Positions 12,043 through 25,410 of a stretch of 64,000 nucleotides of DNA are shown here, in pieces; position 1 is the first letter of the stretch; each line of letters starts with the position of its first letter. A program made the translations under genes and the position numbers. Source of the stretch: Uranotaenia lowii (taxonomy: Eukaryota; Arthropoda; Insecta; Diptera; Culicidae); assembly GCF_029784155.1 (NCBI RefSeq), contig NC_073693.1, forward strand, positions 114,204,683 to 114,268,682, read 5' to 3'. The notes beneath the pieces are model-generated. The model made no database searches. It was not told the origin of the DNA and was given only the letters and a program-made list of their open reading frames with translations.

Positions 12043-13808
12043 TACTTTTAATATCGTCCCGTAAAAAAAACCTTTTTCATAATCTCTGTTCTTTTTTTTC
12101 TTGTTTCCAGGAAGGAAGAACGGAAGAAAGGTGCCACCAAATTTGCTTTATGGGCTTTTTTTCGGCTCAAAATGACAGAAACAGTAGCACCGGGAGGGGT
12201 TAGCGTTCTCGAGTTTAGGAGAATTCACCGTGATTGCTTTTTTTTCTCAGGTTTTTTGCTAAAGAAAATTGAGGTTATTAAATTTAGGTTCTAAAAATCT
12301 ATTTTTTTTCTTCGTCAAAATTAATCCTTTAAAATTGCGTAAAAACTTGCTTAACCTTCTATGTGAACCATCCGAAACTTAATTTTCACGAGATTGCTTT
12401 TAAAGGGAAACATAGGTAGTATCATCAAAGATCGCAGGACATCAATCGGAGCAAAGCGTGGGTGGGTGGGCGCTTTTCCAAAATAGAAAACAGGCATGAA
12501 AGGTTCGAAATCAATAACCGTTTATTGAATAGGCTGCTCCCGAAAAGCCACAAACAGTCCGGTCCTTTTGGGTTAGGTATTATAGCAGATTAATAAAATG
12601 CCATCAAAAGTTTCTCGGAGGGAAAAATGTACCGTGGAAAAGATGGCGTTCCAAGGAAGATGTCATTTATAGTGACAGTTCAAAACCCGAAAATCAAAGC
12701 AGGAACAAAATGCTTTAATCATTCAAGCTTTTAGAAATTGTTTAGGTAAATTAATTGAAATTCCACTGGACATACCAGATAGTTTCAATTTGTCAATTTC
12801 ATGGCGGTTATCAAAATTCATTGCCAAACAAGCGATCCAAACAGCAAACAAACCGATTGTGGTGCCGAGCTTAATCGCATAAATTAGCACGTAGTTTAAT
12901 CACAGCGGTCTAATTAGTCACGCTTTGCAACTTGAGCTACCTGGTGCTGAACTGTAAATACCTAGCTAGGCCAAAGTTGGTATCCCATCAGCAGTTTATG
13001 GCATTTGTACTAACTGCCTGGCACTAAACTGAGTTACGATGAACGGCAAAAGGACATGGCTATAAGATGTAGGGTTAGAGGAAAGGTCCTTGCTGGCTGT
13101 GAGAGTTAGTTCGTTCCATTTTGCTTCTAAAGGGGCTCTCTGTTGCAACTTGAACCGACTTGACTCTTGGAATGGGTTGAGGATGAGGCAGTTTCCTACT
13201 TAGGATGTGCATACCGACCCAGATTGAGTGTAAAATTTAATTACCGGAGATAAGGTGTAAAAACAAAAGTGACGGAAGAGTTCCGGGGTCGGATAAGCGA
13301 TGTTTCATCTGTCAACAGATCTTTTATTGAAAATTTTGACATATAGTTATTTTTTGTAATTTCTTTATTTGAAACGGCTCATACCGCTAAGTTTAAAGGA
13401 GCAAAACTCGTTTTAATAAATCTTTTTTCTCAAGGATTAGTTCATCTTCAATGGTTTGCTTAGCTTAATACTTTTTCAGAAGAGAGAAGAATGATAAGAA
13501 TTGGAAATATGAAAATAAATAGAATAATTGACCAAAATCGATTGCTTTAAGGAAAGAGTAGATTTAAAACATGTAGTCAGCCTTTCACAGCCAGCACATC
13601 TTTCACTGGAACGTTGGATGCTTTTCTCGGGCCCTAAGAAATTCTCAAAATTTTGTTCTGGCGACAAGATGAACCTAACACAACTAAACAATATGCTCGA
13701 TGTCATCCCAAGTAACACAGATTAATAGAATTGGCTCTTTTGAGTTCTAATATTATTTTATGAAGATTTTTCTTATGCATGCAATTTTTAAAATGGTTTT
13801 ATTGTAAC
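12043..13808. other. Unique-looking non-coding region
   Basis: There is no open frame or repeat end. From about 12400 to 13330 the sequence is less AT-rich than its surroundings, lacks poly-A and TIR signatures, and contains several TAATTA-type strings (for example near 12890-12920). It could hold regulatory DNA, but nothing here proves it. Confidence 0.3.
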
Positions 13809-16800
13809 ATTTTTTTTTTTTTATTTACATAGCATTCCGTCTCACGACATAACTTGACGAACATAATTCCTAAAATTCACTCGGTCCATGCCAACCGTTC
13901 TCCAATTCCTCGGGCACCCCACGTTCGCCAGATCACGCTCCACTTGGTCTAACCACCTCGCTCGTTGCGCCCCCGCTCGTCTTGCAGGGCAGTCGTCCGG
14001 CATTCTCGCAACATGTCCCGCCCAACGTATCCGGCCAGCTTTCACCACCTTCTGGATACTGGGTTCGCAGTAGAGTCGCGCGAGCTCGTGGTTCATCCTT
14101 CGCCTCCACACTCCGTTTTCCTGTACGCCGCCAAAGATGGTTCTTAACACTCGTCGCTCGAATACTCCGAGTGTACGCAGGTCCTCCTCGAGCAATATCC
14201 ATGTCTCGTGCCCGTAGAGAACAACCGGTCTAACGAGCGTCATGTACAGGTTACACTTCGTGCGAGGGCTAAGTCTTCTCGACCGCAGTTGCTTGTGGAG
14301 TCCATAGTAGGCACGACTTTCGCTGATAATTCGCCGCCGGATCTCACGGCTGGTGTCATTGTCTGCCGTCACCAGTGAGCCGAGATAGACAAAGTCTTCG
14401 ACTATCTCCAGCTCGTCGCCGTCGATCGTGACCTTGTTATTGCTGGACAAGCGGGTTCGGTCGGTCTCGGATGCGCAGGCCAGCATGTACTTCGTCTTGG
14501 ACGTATTAATCATCAACCCAATCCTTCCTGCTTCGCGTTTCAGTTTGCGGTAGATCTCCTCCACCACCGCAGATGATCTGCCGACTATATCAATGTCATC
14601 GGCAAAGCAGATAAGTTGACTGGATCTGTTGAAAATCGTGCCCCGCATTTCGCCCACCGCTCGTCGAATAACACCACGTAGCACCACGTTGAACATCATG
14701 CAGAATAGACCATCACCTTGTCGAAGCCCCCTGCGCGATTCGAATGAACTCTACAATTCACCCGAAATCCGCACACAGCACTGCGTTCCATCCATCGTCG
14801 CCTTGATCAGTCTGATCAGCTTCCCGGAAAAGCCGTTCTCGTCCATGATTTTCCATAGCTCGTTACGGTCGATCGTGTCGTATGCGGCTTTGAAGTCGAT
14901 GAATAAATGTTGCGTAGGGACTTGGTGTTCACGGCATTTTTGGAGGATTTGTCGTAATGTGAATATCTGGTCAGTCGTTGACCGTCCCTCCATGAAGCCG
15001 GCCTGATGACTTCCCACGAATCTTTTTGCTTGTGGCGTTAGGCGGCGGAGTAGGATTCGGGACAACACTTTGTAGGCGGCATTGAGGACAGTGATCGCTC
15101 GATAGTTCTCACAGTCCAATTTGTCGTCCTTCTTGTAGATGGGGCATATGACCCCCTCCTCCCACTCCTCCGGTAGCTGTTGTATGTCCCAGATCTGGAC
15201 TATAAACCGGTTAAGGCAATCGGCCAACTTGCCCGGGCCCATTTTGATGAGCTCAGCTGCGATGCCATCCTTCCCAGCCGACTTGTTTCTATTCAGCTGG
15301 CGAATGGCTTCCTTAACTTCACTCATCGTTGAGGGTGGCTCCTCTACGTCGTTGGCTACGCCGGCGATGTACCTTCCCCCACCGTCTTGATCTCCTGCAT
15401 GTGCGCCGTTCAGGTGTTTATTGAAGTGCTGCTTCCACCTTTTGATCGCCTCACGATTGCCCGTCAGGATGCCCCCCTCCTTATCCCGGCACTTTTCGGC
15501 TTGCGGCACGAAGCCTTTGCGGAATGCGTTGAGTTTCTGATAGAACTTTCGCGAACGATGCAACTGCTCCAGCTCCTCGAGCTCCTCCTCCTCCAGGCGG
15601 CGCTTTTTCTCCTGGAAAATTCGGACTCGCTGCCTCTTCCGCTGTCGGTGATTTTCCACATTTGCCTCTTTGCTCTACTGCCGCCCGCGCGGCATTCTCT
15701 TCGTCCATCGCCCTCCTACACTCCTCGTCGAACCAGTCGTTCCGAAGAGTTCGCTCCACATAAGCGATGACGTTCTCCGCAGCACTGTTGATGGCTGTCT
15801 TGATGGTATCCCTACGGTCCTCGAGAGGGGCTTCGTCAAGCTCGCCTTCTGCCGGCAGCGCTGCTTCGACCGATTGCGCGTAGTCTGCCGCGTCCTCAGG
15901 TTGCTTCAGTCGTGCGATATTTAACCGAGATGGCCGCCAGTTTCGTGTGTCGTTCACTACGGAGAGTTTTGGGCGCATCTTCACCATCACCAGATAGTGG
16001 TCTGACGTCGATGATGTCGGAGAAGTGCCGGCTGTCTATCAAAACGTGGTCGATCTGCGATTGCGTTTGGTACGGTGATCTCCAGGTGTACTTGTGTGGG
16101 AGGTGGTGCTGGAAAAAGGTACTAAAGCCTAAGGTCTAAGGCCGTTTTCGTTGATCAGCTGATGCGCACTGAAATTTTCAATTGTCGGTTTGAATTCCTC
16201 CTCCTGGCCGACCTGAGCATTGAAATCCCCGATGACGATATTGATACCGTGTTTTGGGCAACGGTCGTATTCATGCTCCAGCTGCGGGTAAAATTCGTCT
16301 TTGTCGTCACCGGTACTTCCGAGGTGAGAGCTGTGCCCGTTGATGACGCTGATGTTGAAGAACCGGCCCTTGATTTTCAACCGGCACATTCGTGAGTTGA
16401 TCAGCCACCACCCGATCACGTGCTTTTGCATCTTTCCCATCACTATAAAAGCTGTTCCAAGCTCGTGTGTGTTGCCGCAGCTCTGATAGATGGCACGACC
16501 ATCTGGGTACGTTCGTACCCTGGAGCCCTTCCAGCATACCTCCTGCAGCGCTGCGATGTCGAATTTGCGGCTCTTCAATTCGTTGGAGAGCACGTGGGTA
16601 CTGCCCTCAAAATTTAGAGATCGGCAGTTCCATGTTCCAAGTTTCCAATCGCTAGTCCATTTTCGTCGCGTGGGTCTTTGCCGATTTCCATCCGAAATTT
16701 GTTGTTCGTTGTTCGTTGCTTATGTTTTTTTGTAGTCACGAGCTCGCAAGGCCCGCAGCTAACCCCACTATCTCGCAGGAGGACAGTCGTGATGTTGCTG

Positions 16801-17060
16801 TTTTGGGTCCCGAACACCACCAGGACGTTGTTGCACTCCGCACGCCGCCCCTGACATGGAGAACAGACGCGTACGAAGCCCCCTGACTCAGTCTTCATGC
16901 GACCAAAGCATCCACCGGGGTTGGGTACCCGATCTCCGCTAAGGTTGCTCGCACCCCAGCTAGCACCACGGGGAGGTAGAGAATCGGAGTTGCAGACAAA
17001 AGGTGGTATGACCACTACCCAAAGGTTGGGTGAATGGGGTCTCGAGTAGCACATTGTCTA
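13809..17060 (-). mobile_element. RTE-clade (JAM1-like) non-LTR retrotransposon, nearly full length, frameshifted
   Basis: On the minus strand the single ORF encodes an N-terminal AP endonuclease and a reverse transcriptase. Endonuclease motifs are TWNCRSLNF (about 16610-16640), AALQEVCW (about 16535), GDFNAQVG (about 16215) and SDHYLV (about 15995). After a Glu/Arg-rich linker, the RT shows NYRAITVLN, GFMEGRSTTDQIF, DFKAAYDTIDR and the catalytic box FADDI (about 14600). The C-terminal part contains RIRWAGHVARMP, a motif I associate with RTE elements. The frame is broken at about 14700-14750, 15660, 16000-16130 and 16600, so the copy is not active, although long stretches are open (285 and 302 codons). 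The 3' end is an A-run seen as T(13) at 13810-13822. Many plus-strand open frames here are antisense shadows. Confidence 0.93.
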
Positions 17061-17407
17061 CCGTTCGCTAGCCTGGATTTTACTACAAGCCAATCATTTA
17101 TTTTACCTACTTTTTGCGCAGAATAATTCAAAATATGTTAATCTATCAAGTATCAAGATGGGGGTATTCTTAATAGCGGCACGTTATCCAAACATACGGG
17201 AAAATTGTGCCTAGTGTCAATCTAAGAATCAATACTAATGGCAACTGTTTTACAAGCAGTTGCCAAAAGCTACATCTTTAAAAAGTCCGTCAGATATCCT
17301 TGTTTTTCGATTTAAAATAGCTATTGACAGTTAGATCTTAAATTTCCCTTCATTCTGATTTATCGTTTAAAAATTGATTTTATGTAAGGAAGAAATGAAG
17401 AAATATA

Positions 17408-17992
17408 CAGGGTGACAAAAAAAGTGCGGTCACACAGAAAAATCTCAATATTTCAAAGAATAAGAAGAAAATCCGAATCTGACTTTCATAGCTTTATTCA
17501 GTAACTGATGAAGATACTTCACAGACGATATCTCGGAATTACACCACCTTTTTCTGATCGAACCAGCTTCAGACGTCTCGGAAAGTCGTTGCAAGCGGCG
17601 CGCACGTCCGGTCTCGTATAATCTTTTTCAACCTTGGAGTTCTCACAGATCTTGGTCGTCCAGATCGTGTCTTGTCCTCGGTGCCTCTGGTCTCTAGGAT
17701 CGATTTATGTTCTGGTACACGAATTTCCGGTTGATTACGAGCGGTTTTAGGTGTTTGAATATGTTGAATATATGTCCGCGTTTGAACCCTCTCACATATT
17801 CAGCGATAACAGCTGCTCTCAACTCTGTCACTCACAACTTAATGTACACAAACTGCACAAAAACGAAACTCTGCCACTATGGGCAGCAAAGTTAGCCCTT
17901 TAATTTGACATATAGATAGCACCAGAGAGATTCAACGTATAGGCTACAGGCGACCCCAAAAAACAAGTGTGACAGGACTTTCTTGTCACCCT
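17408..17992 (-). mobile_element. Mariner-type deletion derivative (585 bp)
   Basis: The ends are CAGGGTGACAAAAAAAGTGC and, at the right, the reverse complement of CAGGGTGACAAGAAAGTCCT, both flanked by TA. The interior on the minus strand retains a scrap of transposase with peptides such as DVRAACNDFPRRLKLV. This resembles the C-terminal end of mosquito DD37E-type transposases. The catalytic core is absent, so it could only move using a transposase encoded elsewhere. Confidence 0.82.
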
Positions 17993-18261
17993 GTAAAACA
18001 CGTCTTATTGCGGGGTTTGGAAAAATGACAACAAATCGACAAATATTTTCAATAATTGCAACGGAAAAAGTACTGAAGTTAAGTTATTCAACTCATGTGG
18101 ATCAGCAATTTTTGGAATAAAAATGAAAAAATTGTTTATAAAGGTATTCGTAGAACAAGGGTGGTATGTAATCAAAAACCTCTACTTCTGAGAGTTTTTC
18201 CGCAAAAAAAGAGTGTTTCAGCATTAAATTATAGTTTAAATGTTAAAAGAAACTGTTAGAG

Positions 18262-18676
18262 TAAGGCCCGGTTGCCCGGATCTCATTGGAAAAGTTCGAA
18301 TTTTGCCCGGGTTTATTCTCATTTTCATTCACAAATCACACTTTAAAAAACAAATTATGTTAAATTTTTTTTTATTTATGCGTCCAAATTGAAATTTTCT
18401 GAGCAAGTTTTATAAAAATAATCATGAAAGATGTTTAAGAAAACCTAAAATACAATTTAAAATCTGTTGATAAATTTTGGTGAAAAAAATTTTTTTCAAC
18501 TTTTTTTCTTGATTTTTGATGAGTAATTTTTAAGTTTTGACCAAATTTGCCCGGATATTGCCAGGATTTTAGCAGACCATTTTGAAATCAAATGCCCGGA
18601 TTTTGCCAGGTTTTTAGATGAAAATAGCCTGGTTTGTCCGGTCCGGATACGTGCTGAAAAAATTCTGGCAACCTTA
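18262..18676. mobile_element. hAT-type MITE (415 bp)
   Basis: The element starts TAAGGCCCGGTTGCC and ends TTCTGGCAACCTTA. It is flanked by TGTTAGAG and TGCTAGAG, an 8-bp target duplication with one mismatch, which is the size diagnostic of hAT elements. The interior is AT-rich with repeated TTGCCCGG/TTGCCAGG words near both ends. No coding sequence is present. Confidence 0.78.
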
Positions 18677-19024
18677 TGCTAGAGAAGTCCTATGGTTTTG
18701 AAGTCCATCGGAAAATTGATCAACCCAATGGAAATCGGCCGAAGGGGACCAAAGTTTTTCATGTAAAACTGGATTTTCGTGTTCCTCCTGAACAAAATGT
18801 CTCGAAATCCCATACAAATTTTAGGCTCGTTGAGCAACTCTTTCCGGTGATTTGATCTGGCCCAAATTTGGCATGAGACCTTGTACTAGGCCTAGGATCA
18901 ATTCAAGCCAGCAGCGCATAACATTTCACTAGCTTGAAATTTTTCATACAAATTTGGGGCAGTCTTATGTACACTCTAATCAACAAGCAATTTCTAGTCA
19001 TCCAAACATTTCAATAGTCCCCAT

Positions 19025-19912
19025 CAGTGTCCGGCACAAAAACGCTAATCCGCTAATCGCTAATTAGTCCGTTAACTTTCGGTTAGCGAATTAATTTTCT
19101 CGCTATATTTTTCTTCAGCTAGCGGATAAGAAAGTTCCGCTAATTTTTAGTTCCGCTAACTGAAGAACGCTAACTCTTTGAAGTGTTAATTTGGCCATAG
19201 ACTTATACATAGATAATAAATTCGGCATCGTTCAGATTTAAAATTTTAAATCCTATCAGGTATTTAAATTTTCGTTAAAGATTGATTTCAGACGCTATTC
19301 GATCTCGATTTTGACTGGAATCTTAGGAATGAGCGTCTTTTTGAATTGTCTTCACTTGAATTTATGTCTTAAGCATAAGCCTTCTTAGAATATAAAATAA
19401 ATGAAAAAGTTGTGAAAAATTGAAATTTCCCAAACAAAGTAATTGTATTAATGTCAAAAAAGATGAAAAACTATTTCGAACAAAACAAACCATATACCTA
19501 GAGTGAATCTTTGCATTAACTGATGTAAAAAAATTAAACAGCGGGTGAATATTTTGAAAAATTTGATTCCATTTTTTTTCCTTTTACTTTCCACCAAATA
19601 CGCTAACTAAAACTAAAATTGGACTGACGCAACTGATATGTTCAGAAATATTACAAAATAAGTTCGATAACTGCCCCTATTGATATCATTTAACCACTTT
19701 TCTAGTCAATATTATAATTAAAAATGGCTGAAAAATTTGTGTTTTGCTTATCTTTTTCAAAACTTTCTACTATCGATTAGCGATTAGCGCTTTATTATAG
19801 ATCGATAACTTTAACGCAACATTTAGCGGCTTTATTTAGCGATCGCTAACTTTGACCGAGATAGCGATCTAATTAACGCCGCTAACTTTTTAGTTAGCAA
19901 TGCCGAACACTG
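19025..19912. mobile_element. hAT-type MITE (888 bp) with perfect 8-bp target duplication
   Basis: The termini CAGTGTCCGGCA and TGCCGAACACTG are inverted repeats with one mismatch. The flanks are identical 8-mers, GTCCCCAT at 19017-19024 and 19913-19920. Just inside both ends are dense runs of GCTAA/TTAGC words in both orientations (about 19045-19170 and 19775-19895), which give each end the potential to fold on itself. No transposase is encoded. Confidence 0.9.
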
Positions 19913-19920
19913 GTCCCCAT

Positions 19921-22900
19921 GCAAAGCTATCTTGGTCATACATCCGGTTGTCTTGTACACGCTTTCATTGGAGAATGTCATCATTTATGTTCTATTTTGG
20001 GTATCTACACATTTTCAAAATGTAAATATCAATCATCGTACCAGAATGAACTTTTGGCGATACAGCAAACTAAAGGTAGTATACTTAGTGTTGTAAATGT
20101 TCACAATCTCATGCAATGTTTCACTAGATACGTTTTTGTTTTTGTTTACGTGCTATATATTTTTTTACTTAGTTTTATATTTTTAATGTGATTATAGTTT
20201 CAAAACAAAATTAGAGTTAAGTCGAATCAACTTTCAAAGTACAACTATTGATGAGCAACGGTTAAAATCTATAGAAAATTTAACAAATCAAATTAGAGCT
20301 CGAATAGGAAGGAACTCATGTTACAAATTGGTTCCATCTCGGTTCAACATCACCCATTTACGTTAATGGTTGCTTACTTGCAATCAATACAATCCGGAAT
20401 CCGATTTCATTAACCTTGATTGGCACCGCATCACCATCATCAATCAGTAGGTGCAGGGTTCTGTAGTAGAAGGGACTGGCATTAGAGACGCCCGGTTTGT
20501 AATTGCAAACATTTGTACAGCAACAGCAAATCGCAAATAGTAGAAGTAAAAAGTCTAATCAATCAATCGAAAAAACACACACACTCAAACACTAGACTGG
20601 GACGATTCATTCACTTGATGTAAAAAATATTCACCTTGAAAATTATGAAATCGGTAATCAACGACCTAGGAATCAAATTTACACCAATCCACAGAAGTTA
20701 AGATGAAAAATAATTTTACCGGAAACAAACACGAATCGACCCAGTCCATTGCTCGAAGCATATTGAACACAACAATACCACACAGAGCAAAAGAGCAAGA
20801 ACATTACATTTTAGTTTTCATTATTATTTCCATCCATCGACTATCAATTACTAATGGCTGTTATTTTCTCTCTTTTCTTTTCTCTTTGCTTTCCTTTTTT
20901 CCGGTGGATAAAATACTATTTTCGATGTGTGGTGAAACGACTCTGAATCTGACTGAATCAAACTATAAAAACAACATCAACAAAAACCGAATTGTAATTT
21001 GCAGGTTATAATCTCGGTAGTACCTTACACCAACACGAGCTCGACGAGATTCGCAAAATCTTCCTCCCTCCGACTGGCGCCAAGCACGTGTTGCAGTGTA
21101 ACGAACACACACATCAAGTTTCGAGCGATAGAAGTTGCGTTTGGGTGCGCGTGTATGCGTGTTAGAGACCTTTAAATATGACATAGGTACGTCTGCGTAA
21201 ATTAGAGATCTTTTGATATTATAGAGATTTTTCGCGGGAAGCGAGAAAAAAATCATAATTTCACATACGACGGTAGAATACGAATCGATATCAACTTTTC
21301 GAAAAACTGGGTAGTATGTAAAAAAAAATCTTAAAAATGCTGAGTTACGAAAGTTTAAAAATTTATCGGAAAGTTGATTTTTGTTCTGTCATCGATTTTC
21401 TCCTGTTTTTCAATCACTGTTAGCGTAGCCAGTATAGAAAAAACTAGCGATAAGAATTTTGTTCATTGTCAAAGTCATTTATACGACATTTAGATTGGAA
21501 TCATCGTCGAAGGAAAGATTTTTGTACGTTCAGTCGAATATCACGAAACGATTTAATAGTTCTGATAGTTAAGGAATATAAAAAAAAGTAATGAATCAAT
21601 GGAGAGCAATGAGCTTTAATTATGAACCCAACAATGAACAATGCAAAGCTCCGAGCACGAATGGTTTTATGCATAGAACATACCTTCATTGTAGTCATAT
21701 CGACTGATGAATATCGAAAGCATTTTTATTGTCTATTTACGTAGTTCCATTGAATAGAGAAAGGAAACAATAGGACAAACAACATACAAAAAACGGAAAT
21801 TGGAACCAATCTCAATAAAGCTAAGGTATGAAGGGTAATTTTCATTCATCAACAAAAAAAAATACATTTTTATCGATCCCAATCAATAGGATGCGTTAAC
21901 TATTAATTAAAGACTCTCTCTTAACTGTACGTCATGAGTATGGTTTTAGATTCTGAAATAGGAAATTTTTTTTTCTATATAGTGCGCTGGATATGATTGA
22001 TTCGAAACCCTTGAAAATAACAGAACATGCGATAGAATAATCGATTTAAAACCGCATTTGATCAGTTCGAAAGATAATCATTTTAATTAAAGTTTTTCAT
22101 AGCCTAAGCAAGAACATTTTTTATAGTTTTCATTTGATAGTAGAATATTCAATAAATTTGAAGTGATAATTTGCTGAAATCATAAACTGCTTTGAATCAT
22201 TTAATGAAAGGCCATTATTATTCAAAATCTGTCTAATAATTTTCTTTTTTTTTTTCAGAAAAACAAGAATATTTCAACAGTAAAAACACTCCAAAATTAA
22301 TGAAACTGGGTTTTCAGGTGTAAACGGATGTGCAATATACGGTTCGAAACATTTTGACGAGACAAAAAAAAAACATCATTATGAGACCAAAAAATCTACT
22401 TTGGGAAAAAAGCTATGGATAAAAGAAGTTGTTTTCAGTTTAAAATTAGTACAAGATTTGAAAATTGGCGAGAATGGGCTATTTGGTTCTCGGATGAACA
22501 CTAGGGTGTACCAAAATTGCATAACTTCTGGGAATCTGGGGGCTCACCCTTTAAATGTTAGATTAGGATGTACAGACAAACTTTTGTATGGGGCCGACTA
22601 AAAAAATCCTGTTTAGAGGTTCCGCAAACGCGATCTTTGAAAAAAGTCCACTTTCAAAAGATTCGATTTTAAATAAATTCTGGGTCCAAAAATTTTCATT
22701 GAATTTATATATTTAATATATTTTTAATTTTGTTTGAGTTAAATGCTACACGTAAAAAAAGGAAAAATGAACCAAATTTGTATCAAAATGTAAAACAAGC
22801 AAGCTATTTCCAAGAAAAAAAATTTTTTAGTCCAAAATTTTTTTATTCAACTGACCGAAATGTGTACCAAGCGTAACATATTTTTGATACCAATGCCATC

Positions 22901-23010
22901 AAATGATGCGGATTTTTGTGCACTTAAACTTTGCTGAACAAAACATGTTTTTTGTATCATGTGTAAAGAGCTATTCACGGTTTAATTCTTAATAAAAATC
23001 ACAATTTAGG
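19921..23010. other. Gene-free stretch between MITE and Helitron
   Basis: No exon with supporting splice sites or homology is seen. Around 20380-20600 and 21000-21160 the sequence is less AT-rich, with CA-rich strings of the type found in 5' leaders, but I cannot support a transcript. A repeat-like segment near 22500-22620 (starting GGGTGTACCAAAATTGC) has no recognisable ends. Confidence 0.35.
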
Positions 23011-23592
23011 ATATTTTTTGGTATCCGAGGGTTTTTGGGTCAGAGATGGTTTGTATAATAGTTCAAGAATTCCACTTTTTATGAAAGGGGGGTCTCCATA
23101 CAAAATTATCGCTTGACATCTTATATATAAAAATGGGGGCATTTTCTTTGTAACAACATCACGTATGGTCGGTCGGAATGAAGTGAAATTTGATATCCGA
23201 GGGTTTTTTGGGTCAGAGATGGTTTGTATAATAGTTTCAAGAATCTCACTTTTGATGAAAGGGGGGTCCCCATACAAAATTATCTCTTCACATCTTCTTA
23301 CATATAAAAATGAAGGCGTTTTTTTGTAACAACATCACGTATGAATGGTCGGTCGGAATGAAGTGAAATTTGGTATCCGAGGGTTTTTTGGGTCAGAGAT
23401 GGTTTGTATAATAGTTTCAAGGACCTCACTTTTTATGGAAGGTGGTCTCAATACAAATTCAACTTTATTTGTTACGATTTCCATAAGAATCTATTCGCGA
23501 GCACGATGCAGTTAAGGACGTGTAGATGAAGTTAAACATTTATTGCGATTTATACCTAAGAAGGTAAAACGAAGTTTACCGGGTCAGCTAGT
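23011..23592 (+). mobile_element. Non-autonomous Helitron end with about 181-bp internal tandem repeats
   Basis: The 3' end has the Helitron signature: a hairpin GGTAAA-ACGAAG-TTTACC followed by CGGGTCAG and the terminal CTAGT at 23588-23592. Upstream, a unit of about 181 bp is repeated 2.5 times (start points about 23011, 23191 and 23372). It contains TATCCGAGGG, GGGTCAGAGATGGTTTGTAT and a TCTTATATATAAAAATG block that resembles Helitron 5' ends (TC start at 23119 preceded by A). The true 5' end is therefore uncertain: it could be 23119 or upstream of the repeats. No Rep/helicase coding sequence is present. Confidence 0.75.
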
Positions 23593-25410
23593 TTAATATA
23601 TTTAATTTGTCTTAATAAATACCCACTTTCAAATCAAAGTACTTGCAAAAAAAGACTTGGATGGTTTAAAGGAGTCATCAGAAGGCAATATGCCAAATTT
23701 GAGCGGAATCGGACAACAGGAAAGGTTTGCACTGACTCTCAAGAGTGAGAGGGATTCTGAGACATACTGTTCTAAAGAAGCATAAAAAACTGGGTTTTCA
23801 TCATACATTTTTTTTTTCTTTACCAATCGATTGCTTGATCATGTAGATTTTATTATAATTTAATTTAGAACTAACATTTCTCCTCCATACCTCCATACTG
23901 CAACTCGATTGAACTTAAAACAAAAAAGTCATGGCTGTTCAAAGATTGTATTTTGGTTATAAATTGTCCTGTAAAACGCAATGAGTAAAATGTACTCATT
24001 GTGTGTTAAACGACAATTTGCCTAGGTAAGACTAGGAAGGTAGGTTCGTTTTGGTTTTTTTCCGCCGATCACAACTTTACTTGTAGTTTTGTCATGTGAA
24101 AAAAAAATTATTAAGCAGTTATTAGGATTCAATTGTGCATAACTGATTTGCAGAAAGTTAACATATACTATTAAGTAATTTTATTAATCCAGGTGTAATA
24201 TCTGGAACTGAACATCTCAAATAAGATAAGAAAAGAGGGAAATGTAGTGTTTTATAAAGTTATATTCAATTCAATCATAATTTTAAAGCTATTTCATGAT
24301 CATAATTGAAAGGAAATCAACATGTCTTTGAATTTCACTGTTAATTCTGAATAAACAAATTGCACAATTTAAAAATACTGTAAACTCTGTGACAAGTCGT
24401 CAGAATATGTTACAGTTTTTGTGTTTATCAATTTTTTGTCATAGAACCATTTTGTACCCATTCTAGTTTAACTTATTGGGCATTTTTTCGAAGAACTTGG
24501 TGTTGTTACAGTCAATAACATGATCGATCATATTCAATGATATGCTTGTCTTAATTCTAAACTTTTTAATCGATATAGATTTTAAGTTATGAATTTGCTT
24601 GGTGCAAAAGTTGGCTTATCTAATTGATTTGAAAAATTGCTCATTCTCTACAATCTTTGTCATAAATTACGTTTGCTTTATTCACTTAAGAAGTTTAATC
24701 TAAGGTATTCGTTAAAAATTGTGTTAAACTTTTGTAAACACCTAATGGCTAGATTTACGCCATATATTTTTGTATATTTGGAGTCTGTTTATTTCTTACG
24801 AGGGGGAGAGGGGTCTGTAAATTCTAAAATCGTGCTTACGTAATTAGTGAACTTACTATCTTCTTCAATGAGCGTTTTAGAATGTTGATTGTGTATCGTT
24901 TCTAGAGATGTATCGAATAGCGGTATTTCAGCAACGGCCAAATATCGAATATTGATCTTTTCAACTATTCGGCTGAATATTCGTTCGAATATTCTGTTAA
25001 GTTTTTAATGAAAGTACAAAAGCGATTATTTCAATTTTCTTCTTTTTCTACCATGTTTGTGCCCATCATGTTTTAAGTCGATTATTTTTAACCAGATGAT
25101 ATTATTTATCAGATGATGATCACAAGATCATTTTCGAAGGGGTCTATTTGATTGATGATTGATGATCAAATCGTCACCAATAACTGAAGGATTTCTCACC
25201 AATGAGATTTGGTTCTTGTGAAATCTGGGACAAAAAGTGTCAAAATAGGTGCCGAGAAAAATTTAAATTGCTCATTAGATATCGAATTTGATGAAAGTTG
25301 AATTTGAGCAAGATATCTTCAAAATAAATAGATGTTAAAAAGAACGATGGTGACTTTAAGCATACCATACTTTCTGTAACACGGACGTTTGATAAAAAAC
25401 ATTACAAAAG
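23593..25410. other. Gene-free AT-rich stretch
   Basis: There is no supported gene. A segment at about 24903-24995 (TAGAGATGTATCGAATAGCG then repeated CGAATATT words) resembles one end of a DNA transposon, and a possible counterpart lies near 26285-26300 (AAATATTCGGCTCACC), but I cannot confirm the pair. Confidence 0.35.

Noticed and set aside
13888..14233. Overlapping plus-strand open frames in the RTE region
   Set aside because: They lie opposite the RTE C-terminal coding sequence and arise from its GC-rich codons.
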